Below, piece after piece: positions 5,813 to 12,821 of a stretch of DNA of 13,240 nucleotides. The DNA lies in contig JAFGIH010000101.1 in the NCBI GenBank assembly GCA_016929985.1, positions 1 through 13,240 of the forward strand, read 5' to 3'. A model generated the notes under the pieces. The model saw only the letters and a list, made by a program, of their open reading frames with translations. It was not told where the DNA came from and searched no databases. Within the stretch, counting starts at the first letter, position 1. Every line of letters begins with the position of its first letter. This DNA comes from Thermoleophilia bacterium (lineage in GTDB: Bacteria > Actinomycetota > Thermoleophilia > RBG-16-64-13). The position numbers and the translations under genes are program-made.

Positions 5813-6905
5813 GAAATCCCGGCAGGACGATTTCTGGGCCCCAGGAGAGCGGCGTAGGAGCCGTTGGCCTCTGCGCCTCGTCGTGGTAGGCGGATTCATC
5901 GTGTTCTTTTTGGGCGTGGCGTATGTCGTCGACCGAGGCGTGGACTGGTACACGGCACGCTCGGCGACGACCACCACGACTGAGGCTGTAGCCAGCAAGA
6001 CCACCGAGGTCGTGATCGATTCCGGCATGACCACCTCCGCGATAGGGCGCCTGTTGGAAGAGGAGGGGGTGATCGACTCTTCGTCGGCATTCGTGGACCT
6101 GGTGAAGGCCCGCGGGAGCGAGAACCGGCTGCGGCCGGGCAACTACGAGTTCGAAGAAGGCCTGCAACTCGTCGACGTGGTGGACATGCTCGAGCAAGGC
6201 AAAGGAGCCCCGAGTCTCAAGCTGACCATACCCGAGGGCAGGGCCATAGACCAGATCGCCGACTTACTGAACGAAGAGGGGAGCATCGACGGTGACACGT
6301 ACGTCTCACTGACCGAGAAGCCGAACAAGTTCGACGTCCCCGAAGTGGGCGGGACTAATCCAAAGCTCACCACTCTCGAGGGCCTGCTGTTTCCCAGCAC
6401 TTACTACCTCTACGAGGGTGACGGAGCCTCGGAACTGATCGAAGCCCAGTTGGTCGCCTTCGCTTCCAAGACCGATTCGCTACCCTGGGAAAAAGCCGAG
6501 GCTCTCGGACTGACTCCCTATCAGATCGTCATCGTGGCCTCCCTCATCGAGAAGGAAGCCAGAATCGCCGACGAGCGGGCCAAGATAGCCGCCGTCATCT
6601 ACAATCGCATCGAAGCGGACATGACCCTTGGCATCGACGCGACCGTGCGGTACGCCGTGGGCAAGTGGACTGAGGATCTCACCACAGCGGACCTCCAGAC
6701 CGACTCTCCCTACAACACCCGTGTGGTGAAGGGCCTGCCTCCAACGCCCATAGCAAACCCGGGCGTGGCTACGCTCAAGGCGGCCCTCGAGCCGGTCGAC
6801 GTGGACTACCTCTACTACGTGCTGAGTGATACCGACGGCCACCATTTCTTCACAGCCTCGTACGAGGAGTTCTTGGAGGCCAAGGAGAAAGCGCCCGACC
6901 AGTAG
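5796..6905 (+). CDS. mltG: Endolytic murein transglycosylase MltG
   Basis: This 369-aa YceG/MltG-family membrane enzyme cleaves nascent peptidoglycan glycan strands, helping to set strand length. A short basic cytoplasmic N-terminus is followed by one transmembrane helix (about residues 27-47), a Thr-rich linker, a LysM-like/YceG subdomain ('VVIDSGMTTSAIGRLLEEEGVI') and the catalytic domain. Family signatures include 'EGLLFPSTYYL', 'ASLIEKEA' with the presumed catalytic Glu E252 (corresponding, from memory, to E218 of E. coli MltG), 'LGIDATVRYA' and 'SPYNTRVVKGLPPTPIANPG'. The ATG at 5796 is preferred: it has GGGAG (5779-5783) upstream, and MKMPSRK gives a normal short basic head. ATGs at 5784 and 5802 are close alternatives. 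It overlaps ruvX by 17 nt, implying coupling. A 98-nt spacer separates it from aroE. Confidence 0.95.
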   Translation: MKMPSRKSRQDDFWAPGERRRSRWPLRLVVVGGFIVFFLGVAYVVDRGVDWYTARSATTTTTEAVASKTTEVVIDSGMTTSAIGRLLEEEGVIDSSSAFVDLVKARGSENRLRPGNYEFEEGLQLVDVVDMLEQGKGAPSLKLTIPEGRAIDQIADLLNEEGSIDGDTYVSLTEKPNKFDVPEVGGTNPKLTTLEGLLFPSTYYLYEGDGASELIEAQLVAFASKTDSLPWEKAEALGLTPYQIVIVASLIEKEARIADERAKIAAVIYNRIEADMTLGIDATVRYAVGKWTEDLTTADLQTDSPYNTRVVKGLPPTPIANPGVATLKAALEPVDVDYLYYVLSDTDGHHFFTASYEEFLEAKEKAPDQ

Positions 6906-7003
6906 GGTGCCAACCTCCAACCTTGGTATGAAGCATCCTCTGACCAAGACCAGGTAGTCTCTGTCCACTAATCACACCGGCCCACGGGGGGGAAGCAGCA
7001 CTC
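6906..7003 (+). other. mltG–aroE spacer
   Basis: This 98-nt spacer is the first real gap in the operon after mltG. The only structure I see is a 6-bp inverted repeat, CTTGGT (6922-6927) with ACCAAG (6943-6948), around a 15-nt loop. It is too weak to call a terminator. No convincing -35/-10 pair is present. GGGGGGAAG (6986-6994) is the ribosome-binding region for aroE. Transcription may simply read through. Confidence 0.4.
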
Positions 7004-7870
7004 ATGCAGGCGCCAGGTAGCGGTATCAACGCCCAGACAGGCTTGATAGGGGTCATAGGCCACCCTGTCGGCCACTCGTTGTCGCCTCTCATACACAACG
7101 CCGCGTTCCGGCACGACGGTCTTGACATGGTCTACCTCGCCTTTGACGTGCCCCCGAACCTTCTCGGCTCCGCGGTGGAAGGCATCCGGGCTTTGGACAT
7201 GAGAGGGGCGAATGTGACCGTACCCCACAAGGAGACGGTCTTGCACCTCATGGACGAGGTCGATACCCTCGCCGGCCGGGTGGGAGCCGTCAACACAATC
7301 GTGAACGAGCAAGGCCAGCTTGTAGGTTACAACACCGACGTGAGTGGATTTGTCGCTGCCGTGCACTCTGTGCTACCCCAGGGGGCCCGGGGGCTCAGCT
7401 GCCTGGTAGTGGGCGCCGGCGGAGCGGCTCGAGCCGTGGTCGCAGGTCTTTTTGAGGAAGAGGCGCAGACGATCGTGGTCTGCAATCGCACGCCGGCCCG
7501 CGCTCGTTCGCTGTGCGAGGCGGCTGCTGCGTGGGGCGCCACGTCGTGCGAGGCGATCGACTACGATCACATCGCTGAAGCGGCCACAGCGGCCCACTTG
7601 ATCGTAAACGCCACCCCTGTGGGGCTGGGAGGGGCGGTCAAGGACTCCCCTCTTCCTGTCGATACAATTCACGGCGGACAAGCCGTCGTGGATCTGGCCT
7701 ACGGTGCCTGCGAAACGATGCTGGTCGAAGCAGCAAGGGGGAGAGGGGCTGTGGCCGTCGATGGCAAGGAGATGCTTATCATGCAGGCCGCGAGCTCGTA
7801 CGGCTTGTGGACCGGGCTTCAGCCGCCTATTGAAGTGATGCGCAGGAGCATCGAGTACGGAGAAAGGTGA
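7004..7870 (+). CDS. aroE: Shikimate dehydrogenase (NADP+)
   Basis: Catalyses the NADPH-dependent reduction of 3-dehydroshikimate to shikimate in aromatic amino acid biosynthesis. The 288-aa length is normal. Visible signatures are G-H-P-V-G-H-S-L-S-P (shikimate-binding serines), 'NVTVPHKE' with the catalytic lysine K76, 'GAVNTIV', 'GYNTD' with the catalytic D112, the dinucleotide loop G137-A-G-G-A-A-R, the NADP-selective 'NRTPARAR' (Arg residues for the 2'-phosphate), 'NATPVGLGG' and the C-terminal 'GKEMLIMQAASSYGLWTG'. The start ATG 7004 has GGGGGGAAG upstream. About 12 residues precede the first core strand, which is slightly longer than in E. coli AroE. The stop TGA lies inside GTGA (7867-7870), which also holds the GTG start of pilB, so aroE and the pilus ATPase appear translationally coupled. 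Confidence 0.96.
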   Translation: MQAPGSGINAQTGLIGVIGHPVGHSLSPLIHNAAFRHDGLDMVYLAFDVPPNLLGSAVEGIRALDMRGANVTVPHKETVLHLMDEVDTLAGRVGAVNTIVNEQGQLVGYNTDVSGFVAAVHSVLPQGARGLSCLVVGAGGAARAVVAGLFEEEAQTIVVCNRTPARARSLCEAAAAWGATSCEAIDYDHIAEAATAAHLIVNATPVGLGGAVKDSPLPVDTIHGGQAVVDLAYGACETMLVEAARGRGAVAVDGKEMLIMQAASSYGLWTGLQPPIEVMRRSIEYGER

Positions 7871-9627
7871 TAGCGCCGTCTATGCAGGCCGCTAGCCAGG
7901 AGAATCTGCAGCAGCCACAGCCACAGCAGCCACAGCGAAAGCTGTCCGGCAAACGCACGGGCGAAGTGCTGGTGGAGATGGGCGTTCTCACGCCTGCTCA
8001 GGTCGACGAGGCTGTCGCCGAGCAACGCACGAGCCGCCAACGCATCGGCGACATCGCTCTAGCGCATGGTTGGGTGACCAAGGCCGTCCTCATGGAGGCC
8101 TTGGCTACGCGTCTTGGGGTCAAGTATCTCGATCTCGCCAACACTCGGGTCGATCCGATCGTCTCCGACCTCGTTTCTGAAAAAGACGCCCGCCGGTATG
8201 CCGCGGTGCCGGTCTCCCTCGTGGACGACCATACCCTTCTCGTCGCCATGGCCGATCCGTCGAACATCGTCGCGATCGATGACTTGAGGATATTGACCGG
8301 CTACGACATCGAACCCGCCATCGCCACGAATGACGACATCGTGACGCTGCTAGGCAACATGAAGCGCCCGGACGATGAGATCGCTGAGGATGAAGACGCG
8401 AAGGGCGTCGGTGATGAACCCACTCAAGTGGAGCTGCGCGACATCCGGGAGCAGGTCGATGCCGCGCCGGTGGTCAAGCTCGTAAACGGAGTGCTCGCGC
8501 GTGCGGCCGAAGAAGGGGCGTCTGACATCCACTTCGAGCCGCAGGCCAAGGATCTGCTGGTGCGGTTCCGCCACGACGGCGTGCTCCACGAGACGATGAC
8601 CATTCCCAAACGGCTGCAGCAGGGCGTGCTTTCGCGTCTGAAGATCATGGCCGACCTTGACATCGCCGAACGCCGTATCCCTCAGGACGGTCGTATCGGA
8701 TTGGTCGTGGGCGGCAAACCGATCGACATGCGCGTCGCATCTCTGCCCACCGTCTATGGCGAGAAGATCGTCATCCGTCTGCTGGATAGGTCGAACGTCA
8801 TGCTCCGCCTCGAAGATCTGGGTTTCTCTGAGGCAGCCCTTTCCCGCTACACGCGCTCCTACACCAAGCCCTACGGGGCCATCCTGGTGACGGGCCCGAC
8901 CGGTTCGGGAAAGTCGACCACTCTCTACGGCACCCTGAACATCCTCAACACCCCCGACAAGAACATCATCACCGTCGAGGACCCGGTGGAGTATCGGCTC
9001 AACGGCATCAACCAGGTCCAGGTGAACAACAAGGCCGGTCTGACCTTCGCCGCCGGTCTGCGTTCTATACTCCGTTGCGACCCCGACATCATCATGATCG
9101 GTGAGATCCGCGACAAAGAGACCGCGCAAATCGCCGTGGAATCTGCGCTCACGGGCCACTTGGTCCTCTCGACGCTCCACACGAACAACGCCCCAGGCGC
9201 GCTCTCGCGGCTCACCGAGATGGGCGTGGAGCCGTTCCTGAGCGCGTCGGCAGTCGACTGCGTTCTGGCCCAGCGACTGGTCCGCAAGCTCTGTCAGTAC
9301 TGCAAAGAGCCGTATCCGACCACACGTGAGATGCTCGAGCGCCTTGGTTATCCGCAGAAGGTCGTGGACGACTGGAAGAACGTGGAGCTCTACAAAGCCG
9401 TCGGCTGCACTCGCTGCAACCATACCGGCTACAAGGGCCGTATGGGCATCTACGAGATCATGCCGGTGACCGAAGCGATAGAAAGACTTATCGTCGAACG
9501 CAAGAGTGCCGATGAGATTATGCGTGTGGCAAGCGCCGAAGGCATGGTGGGTCTCCGCCAGGACGGCCTCGAGCGCACACTCACGGGCCAGACGAGCATA
9601 GAAGAGATATCACGGGTGATCGTGTAA
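7867..9627 (+). CDS. pilB: Type IV pilus assembly ATPase PilB (GspE family)
   Basis: This 586-aa hexameric ATPase drives pilus extension at the cytoplasmic face of the inner-membrane platform. After a Q/P-rich head (residues 11-23) comes a MshEN-type N-terminal domain: R30-T-G32-x-x-L-V-x-x-G39-x-L41 … Q53, then a second half-repeat from R59-I-G61 to G68. This domain binds c-di-GMP in related ATPases. The catalytic core has Walker A G343-P-T-G-S-G-K349-S-T, the Asp box, Walker B 'DPDIIMIGEIRD' with E413, and the His box 'HLVLSTLHTNN'. The zinc-binding tetracysteine motif is C476-x-x-C479 and C514-x-x-C517, followed by 'HTGYKGRMGIYE', typical of PilB/GspE extension motors and absent from PilT. 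The start GTG 7867 overlaps the aroE stop and has GGAG (7859-7862) upstream; the ATG at 7882 is an alternative. Neighbouring pilT and pilC favour a type IV pilus over a type II secretion role. Confidence 0.94.
   Translation: MIAPSMQAASQENLQQPQPQQPQRKLSGKRTGEVLVEMGVLTPAQVDEAVAEQRTSRQRIGDIALAHGWVTKAVLMEALATRLGVKYLDLANTRVDPIVSDLVSEKDARRYAAVPVSLVDDHTLLVAMADPSNIVAIDDLRILTGYDIEPAIATNDDIVTLLGNMKRPDDEIAEDEDAKGVGDEPTQVELRDIREQVDAAPVVKLVNGVLARAAEEGASDIHFEPQAKDLLVRFRHDGVLHETMTIPKRLQQGVLSRLKIMADLDIAERRIPQDGRIGLVVGGKPIDMRVASLPTVYGEKIVIRLLDRSNVMLRLEDLGFSEAALSRYTRSYTKPYGAILVTGPTGSGKSTTLYGTLNILNTPDKNIITVEDPVEYRLNGINQVQVNNKAGLTFAAGLRSILRCDPDIIMIGEIRDKETAQIAVESALTGHLVLSTLHTNNAPGALSRLTEMGVEPFLSASAVDCVLAQRLVRKLCQYCKEPYPTTREMLERLGYPQKVVDDWKNVELYKAVGCTRCNHTGYKGRMGIYEIMPVTEAIERLIVERKSADEIMRVASAEGMVGLRQDGLERTLTGQTSIEEISRVIV
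7909..7936 (+). repeat. Short tandem repeat in the pilB 5' end
   Basis: The 12-mer CAGCAGCCACAG occurs at 7909-7920 and again at 7924-7935. The period is 15 bp, giving nearly two copies in 28 bp. It encodes the Q/P-rich stretch QQPQPQQPQ ahead of the MshEN domain. Because the unit is a multiple of three, loss or gain of a unit would keep the frame and only change tether length. Confidence 0.75.
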
Positions 9628-9663
9628 CCAGACAGCGAAAGCGACGGGGCGAGGAACAGCAAC

Positions 9664-10728
9664 ATGGATATCGGCGAGATTCTAAAAGAGGTTGTCAATC
9701 AAGATGCATCCGACCTGCACCTTGCTGTGGGAGTCCCCCCAGTGGTGCGCGTGGACGGACATCTGGTGAATCTCGACTATCCCGCTCTCAATCCCAGTGA
9801 CGCCCGCGAGCTCATCTACAGCATCCTCTCCCAGGACCAGCGGCAGAAGCTCGAGACCGATTGGGAGGTCGACTTCTCGTACTCCCTGTACGGTATGGCC
9901 CGCTTCAGAGTCAACGCGTATTTCCAACGGGGGACGCTTAGCGCCGCCTTTCGGCTGGTGCCCGTGGGGATCAAGACGCTCGAGCAGTTGGGCCTGCCCA
10001 AAGTGCTGCACACCTTCTGCCATAAGCCGAGAGGCTTCATCTTGGTGACCGGCCCCACCGGTTCAGGCAAGTCGACGACCCTGGCCTCTCTGATCGACGA
10101 GATCAACGAGACCCGGTCCGACCATATCGTCACCATCGAGGACCCCATCGAGTTCCTGCACAATCACAAGCGATGTGTGGTAAACCAGCGTGAGGTGGGA
10201 ACCGACACGAGAGGGTTCCCCGTCGCTCTGCGGTCCGCGTTGCGTCAAGACCCCGACGTTATCCTGATCGGCGAGATGCGCGACCTCGAGACTATCGGGA
10301 TCGCACTTACCGCGGCCGAGACAGGCCACCTCGTGTTTGCCACTCTGCACACACAGGATTGCCCGCAATCGGTCGACCGTATCATCGACGTGTTTCCTCC
10401 GCACCAGCAGGAACAGATTCGCGTGCAGATAGCGGCTACGCTCGAGGGCATCGTCTCGCAACAGCTCCTCGCCAAGGCCGGTACCAAGGGACGGTCGGTG
10501 GCATGCGAGATCCTCGTGACTACTCCTGCGGCACGTAACCTCATCCGCGAGGGTAAGACGCACCAGCTTTACACAGTGATGCAGACAGGTACGCAGTACG
10601 GCATGCAGACGATGAACTCGTCGCTGGCCGAACTGGTGCGCAAGGGCCACATCACCAAGGACCTGGCGATCCGCCGCTCGTCGCAGCCTGAGGATCTAGA
10701 GCGGCTCTTGCTCATGGGAGCGGCCTGA
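9664..10728 (+). CDS. pilT: Type IV pilus retraction ATPase PilT
   Basis: This 354-aa hexameric ATPase depolymerises the pilus and powers retraction (twitching, DNA uptake). It starts with the characteristic 'DASDLHLAVGVPPVVRVDG' PAS-like N-terminal domain. The core has Walker A G-P-T-G-S-G-K136-S-T, Walker B 'DPDVILIGEMRD' with E204, the His box 'HLVFATLHTQD', and near the C-terminus 'ARNLIREGKTHQL', the PilT signature (AIRNLIREGK class) needed for retraction. The tetracysteine motif of PilB is absent, as expected. The start ATG 9664 has GAGGAA (9651-9656) at 7-nt spacing and lies 36 nt after pilB, so the two are surely co-transcribed. The order pilB-pilT-pilC is common in bacteria with type IVa pili. 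Confidence 0.95.
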   Translation: MDIGEILKEVVNQDASDLHLAVGVPPVVRVDGHLVNLDYPALNPSDARELIYSILSQDQRQKLETDWEVDFSYSLYGMARFRVNAYFQRGTLSAAFRLVPVGIKTLEQLGLPKVLHTFCHKPRGFILVTGPTGSGKSTTLASLIDEINETRSDHIVTIEDPIEFLHNHKRCVVNQREVGTDTRGFPVALRSALRQDPDVILIGEMRDLETIGIALTAAETGHLVFATLHTQDCPQSVDRIIDVFPPHQQEQIRVQIAATLEGIVSQQLLAKAGTKGRSVACEILVTTPAARNLIREGKTHQLYTVMQTGTQYGMQTMNSSLAELVRKGHITKDLAIRRSSQPEDLERLLLMGAA

Positions 10729-10863
10729 CGGTAGCCTTGCCCAGGGGGGAGGGGCCGTTGCAGCCGCCTGTGGGACGCTACAGTGCTTGACAGGTTCGGC
10801 CGATAGTAAGGATGGAAGACGAAACCGTGGTCATGAACCGCATAACTAGGGGGCAGGAATAGG
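10729..10863 (+). other. pilT–pilC spacer with possible -35 element
   Basis: This is the longest gap inside the pilus cluster (135 nt). It holds a perfect TTGACA at 10787-10792, but nothing resembling TATAAT lies 16-18 nt downstream (GGATGG is there). The nearest TA-rich candidates (TAGTAA, TAAGGA) are too close. A small hairpin GTGGT/ACCGC with a 5-nt loop lies near 10827-10841. Upstream G-rich and C-rich stretches (10741-10774) pair only imperfectly. I see no small ORF with a ribosome-binding site and no riboswitch I recognise. Confidence 0.35.
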
Positions 10864-12081
10864 GTGGCAACCTATGTTTACACTGCTAGACGCGAGCGTG
10901 GCACTCCCTTCACCGGAGAGGTGAGCGGAGACAACAAGGCCGCGGTGGTCGCGGAGCTGCGTCGCAAGGGCTTCACCGTCCTGAAACTCGAACAGAAGGG
11001 CGCCGGCCTGCCGGACCTCCAGGCCCTGCTCGAGTCGAACACTCGCATCAAAGTCCGAGACAAGGCCGTATTCGCACGTCAGTTCGCTACGATGATCAAC
11101 TCTGGCCTACCCGTATTGCGCGCTCTCTACATCCTGGAAGAGCAGACTACGAACGTGCGGTTCAAGAAGATACTTGGCTCCGTACGTGAAGACGTGGAAG
11201 CCGGTATGGCCCTCTCGGACGCCATGGAACGGTATCCTGTGGCCTTCGACAGGCTCTTTGTCTCAATGGTGCGCGCGGGCGAAGCGGGGGGCGCCCTCGA
11301 TTCGTGCCTCGAGCGTCTTGCCGTCCAGTTGGAGAAGGACGACACGCTCAAGCGCACCATCAAGTCGGCCATGATGTACCCGGTATTGCTCTTGGTCTTC
11401 GCTATCGCTGTGGCCGCGGGTATGCTGCTGTTCATCATCCCGATCTTCGCCGGCATGTACGACGACCTGGGCGGCCAACTGCCGACACTCACGCGCATCA
11501 TGATGGGCCTGAGCAACATGCTGAAAGGCTACTGGTTCATTATCTTCCCGGCAGTGATACTACTGGCCTGGGGCATCAAGCGACTGAAGAACACCGATCA
11601 GGGCCGCGCCGTCTGGGACCGCATGAAGCTCAAGCTGCCCATGAAGATCGGACCTGTCGTGCAGAAGCTGGCGGTGGCTCGCTTCACCCGCACCATGGCG
11701 ACGCTCGTAGGCGCCGGCGTGCCGATCCTGCAGTCGATCGAGATCACCGGCAAGGTGTCGGGCAACACGGTCATCGAAGAGGCCATGGTGGACGTCAAGG
11801 AGAGTGTCCGATCCGGCGAGACCATCGCCAAACCACTGTCCCGGGTTTCTGTGTTTCCGCCCATGGTGACGCACATGATCTCCATCGGCGAGGAGACCGG
11901 AGCGTTGGACACCATGCTGAACAAGGTCGCGGACTTCTACGAAGCTGAGTGCGACGCGACCGTCAAATCACTCACGTCCATCATCGAGCCGATCATGATG
12001 GTCTTCATCGGTGGCATCGTCGGCGTCATCGTCATCTCGATGTACCTGCCGATGTTCAACATGATGAACCTGGTCCAATAA
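10864..12081 (+). CDS. pilC: Type IV pilus inner-membrane platform protein PilC
   Basis: This 405-aa polytopic membrane protein of the PilC/GspF family forms the platform that PilB and PilT turn. There are two GspF (T2SSF) domains, about residues 65-190 and 270-395. Each contains the family pattern: 'FARQFATMINSGLPVLRAL' and 'FTRTMATLVGAGVPILQSI', and each later 'GEAGGALD' and 'GEETGALD'. Three hydrophobic segments, about 165-195, 219-243 and 371-396, are the expected membrane helices. The N-terminus 'MATYVYTARRERGTPFTGEV' is the usual PilC head, which supports GTG 10864 as the start; G-rich sequence (10849-10857) precedes it. This is the last gene of the plus-strand run and is followed by a large inverted repeat. 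No pilin or pilD gene follows, so the other pilus parts must be encoded elsewhere. Confidence 0.95.
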   Translation: MATYVYTARRERGTPFTGEVSGDNKAAVVAELRRKGFTVLKLEQKGAGLPDLQALLESNTRIKVRDKAVFARQFATMINSGLPVLRALYILEEQTTNVRFKKILGSVREDVEAGMALSDAMERYPVAFDRLFVSMVRAGEAGGALDSCLERLAVQLEKDDTLKRTIKSAMMYPVLLLVFAIAVAAGMLLFIIPIFAGMYDDLGGQLPTLTRIMMGLSNMLKGYWFIIFPAVILLAWGIKRLKNTDQGRAVWDRMKLKLPMKIGPVVQKLAVARFTRTMATLVGAGVPILQSIEITGKVSGNTVIEEAMVDVKESVRSGETIAKPLSRVSVFPPMVTHMISIGEETGALDTMLNKVADFYEAECDATVKSLTSIIEPIMMVFIGGIVGVIVISMYLPMFNMMNLVQ

Positions 12082-12132
12082 GAGAAGCCGGCAGCCCTGA
12101 GGCTGTGCACACTGCAACAGCAGTCTTCAAAC

Positions 12133-12168
12133 GAGAGGCGCTTCGGATCGGACTCTGGAGCGCCTCTC
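12133..12168. terminator. Bidirectional terminator between pilC and apt
   Basis: A perfect 10-bp inverted repeat, GAGAGGCGCT (12133-12142) and AGCGCCTCTC (12159-12168), can extend through wobble and Watson-Crick pairs to about 15 bp, leaving a 6-nt loop (12148-12153). On the plus strand it is followed by TCTTTCC. On the minus strand it is followed by GTTTG. It sits between convergent pilC and apt, so it can end transcription from both sides. Confidence 0.85.
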
Positions 12169-12189
12169 TCTTTCCGCATTCAATGCACG

Positions 12190-12203
12190 ATAATGTTCAT
12201 TAT
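12190..12203. repeat. A+T-rich near-palindrome
   Basis: ATAATG and CATTAT form a perfect 6-bp inverted repeat around TT. It is markedly A+T-rich compared with the surrounding sequence. It lies between the bidirectional terminator and the apt stop codon. It could be part of the apt 3' end structure or a protein-binding site, or chance. Nothing in its position favours a promoter role. Confidence 0.4.
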
Positions 12204-12227
12204 GTAAACCAGCAACTCGGGCTTTGC

Positions 12228-12746
12228 TCAGACGTCGTACTGCAGCAGGCTGAAGACCTCGTGGCCGGCGAGCTTGTCTCTCCCATGTAGTTCGGTCAGT
12301 TCGATGAGGAAGGCCAACCCAGCCACCACACCGCCGGCATTCTCGACGAGCTGGATCTTCGCGCGGGCAGTGCCACCGGTCGCCAGCAGGTCGTCGTGGA
12401 TGATGACCCGCTGACCGGGTCTGATGGCATCCGAATGCATCTCCAGCGCATCGGTGCCGTACTCGAGGTCGTATTCGCACCGGCTGACGTCCCACGGTAG
12501 CTTGCCCGGCTTGCGCGCGGCGGCGAACCCTATCCGTAAGGCATAGGCCATCGCAGCGCCCATTATGAAACCCCGCGCCTCGGCGCCCAGGATGAGGTCG
12601 GCGTTCTTTGCCTTGGCAAAGCCGGCCAGTTGATCGACCGCGTGATGAAAAGCCTCGGCATCCTGCAGCATCGGCATGATGTCGTGAAACAGGATGCCTT
12701 CTTTGGGGAATCCCGGGATGTGGCGGATGTAGTTCTCGAGTTCCAT
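12228..12746 (-). CDS. apt: Adenine phosphoribosyltransferase
   Basis: Converts adenine and PRPP to AMP in purine salvage, in the cytoplasm. The 172-aa length is normal. Visible features are the N-terminal 'YIRHIPGFPKEGILFHDIMPML', typical of bacterial Apt, 'LILGAEARGFIMGAAMAYAL', 'RKPGKLPWDV', and the PRPP-binding loop V114-I-I-H-D118-D119-L-L-A-T-G-G-T126. H117 replaces the more usual Val just before the two aspartates, a variation I would not expect to abolish activity. The start on the minus strand is the ATG at 12746-12744: AAGGAG (12756-12751) precedes it by 4 nt, and MELENYIRHIPGFP is the natural N-terminus. An in-frame upstream start near 12800 would add an unrelated head. It is convergent with pilC and lies 75 nt downstream of a MerR-like gene on the same strand, possibly in one transcript. 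Confidence 0.96.
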   Translation of the reverse strand: MELENYIRHIPGFPKEGILFHDIMPMLQDAEAFHHAVDQLAGFAKAKNADLILGAEARGFIMGAAMAYALRIGFAAARKPGKLPWDVSRCEYDLEYGTDALEMHSDAIRPGQRVIIHDDLLATGGTARAKIQLVENAGGVVAGLAFLIELTELHGRDKLAGHEVFSLLQYDV

Positions 12747-12821
12747 ATCGCTCCTTGATATAGCTTGGCCGGCGCGGCCATAGGCTCGCACACCGGCCAT
12801 TGTACGACGTGCAGATATGTA

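Noticed and set aside
8350..9423. Minus-strand open frame of 357 codons inside pilB
   Set aside because: Antisense shadow of the conserved PilB core, with no family resemblance and no plausible place in an operon.
10787..10815. Complete sigma-70 promoter upstream of pilC
   Set aside because: The -35 hexamer is perfect but the bases 16-18 nt downstream are G-rich with no -10 match, so I report it only as a possible element.
11304..11948. Plus-strand 214-codon frame within pilC
   Set aside because: His/Arg/Gly-rich alternate-frame reading of pilC, whose own frame has clear GspF domains.
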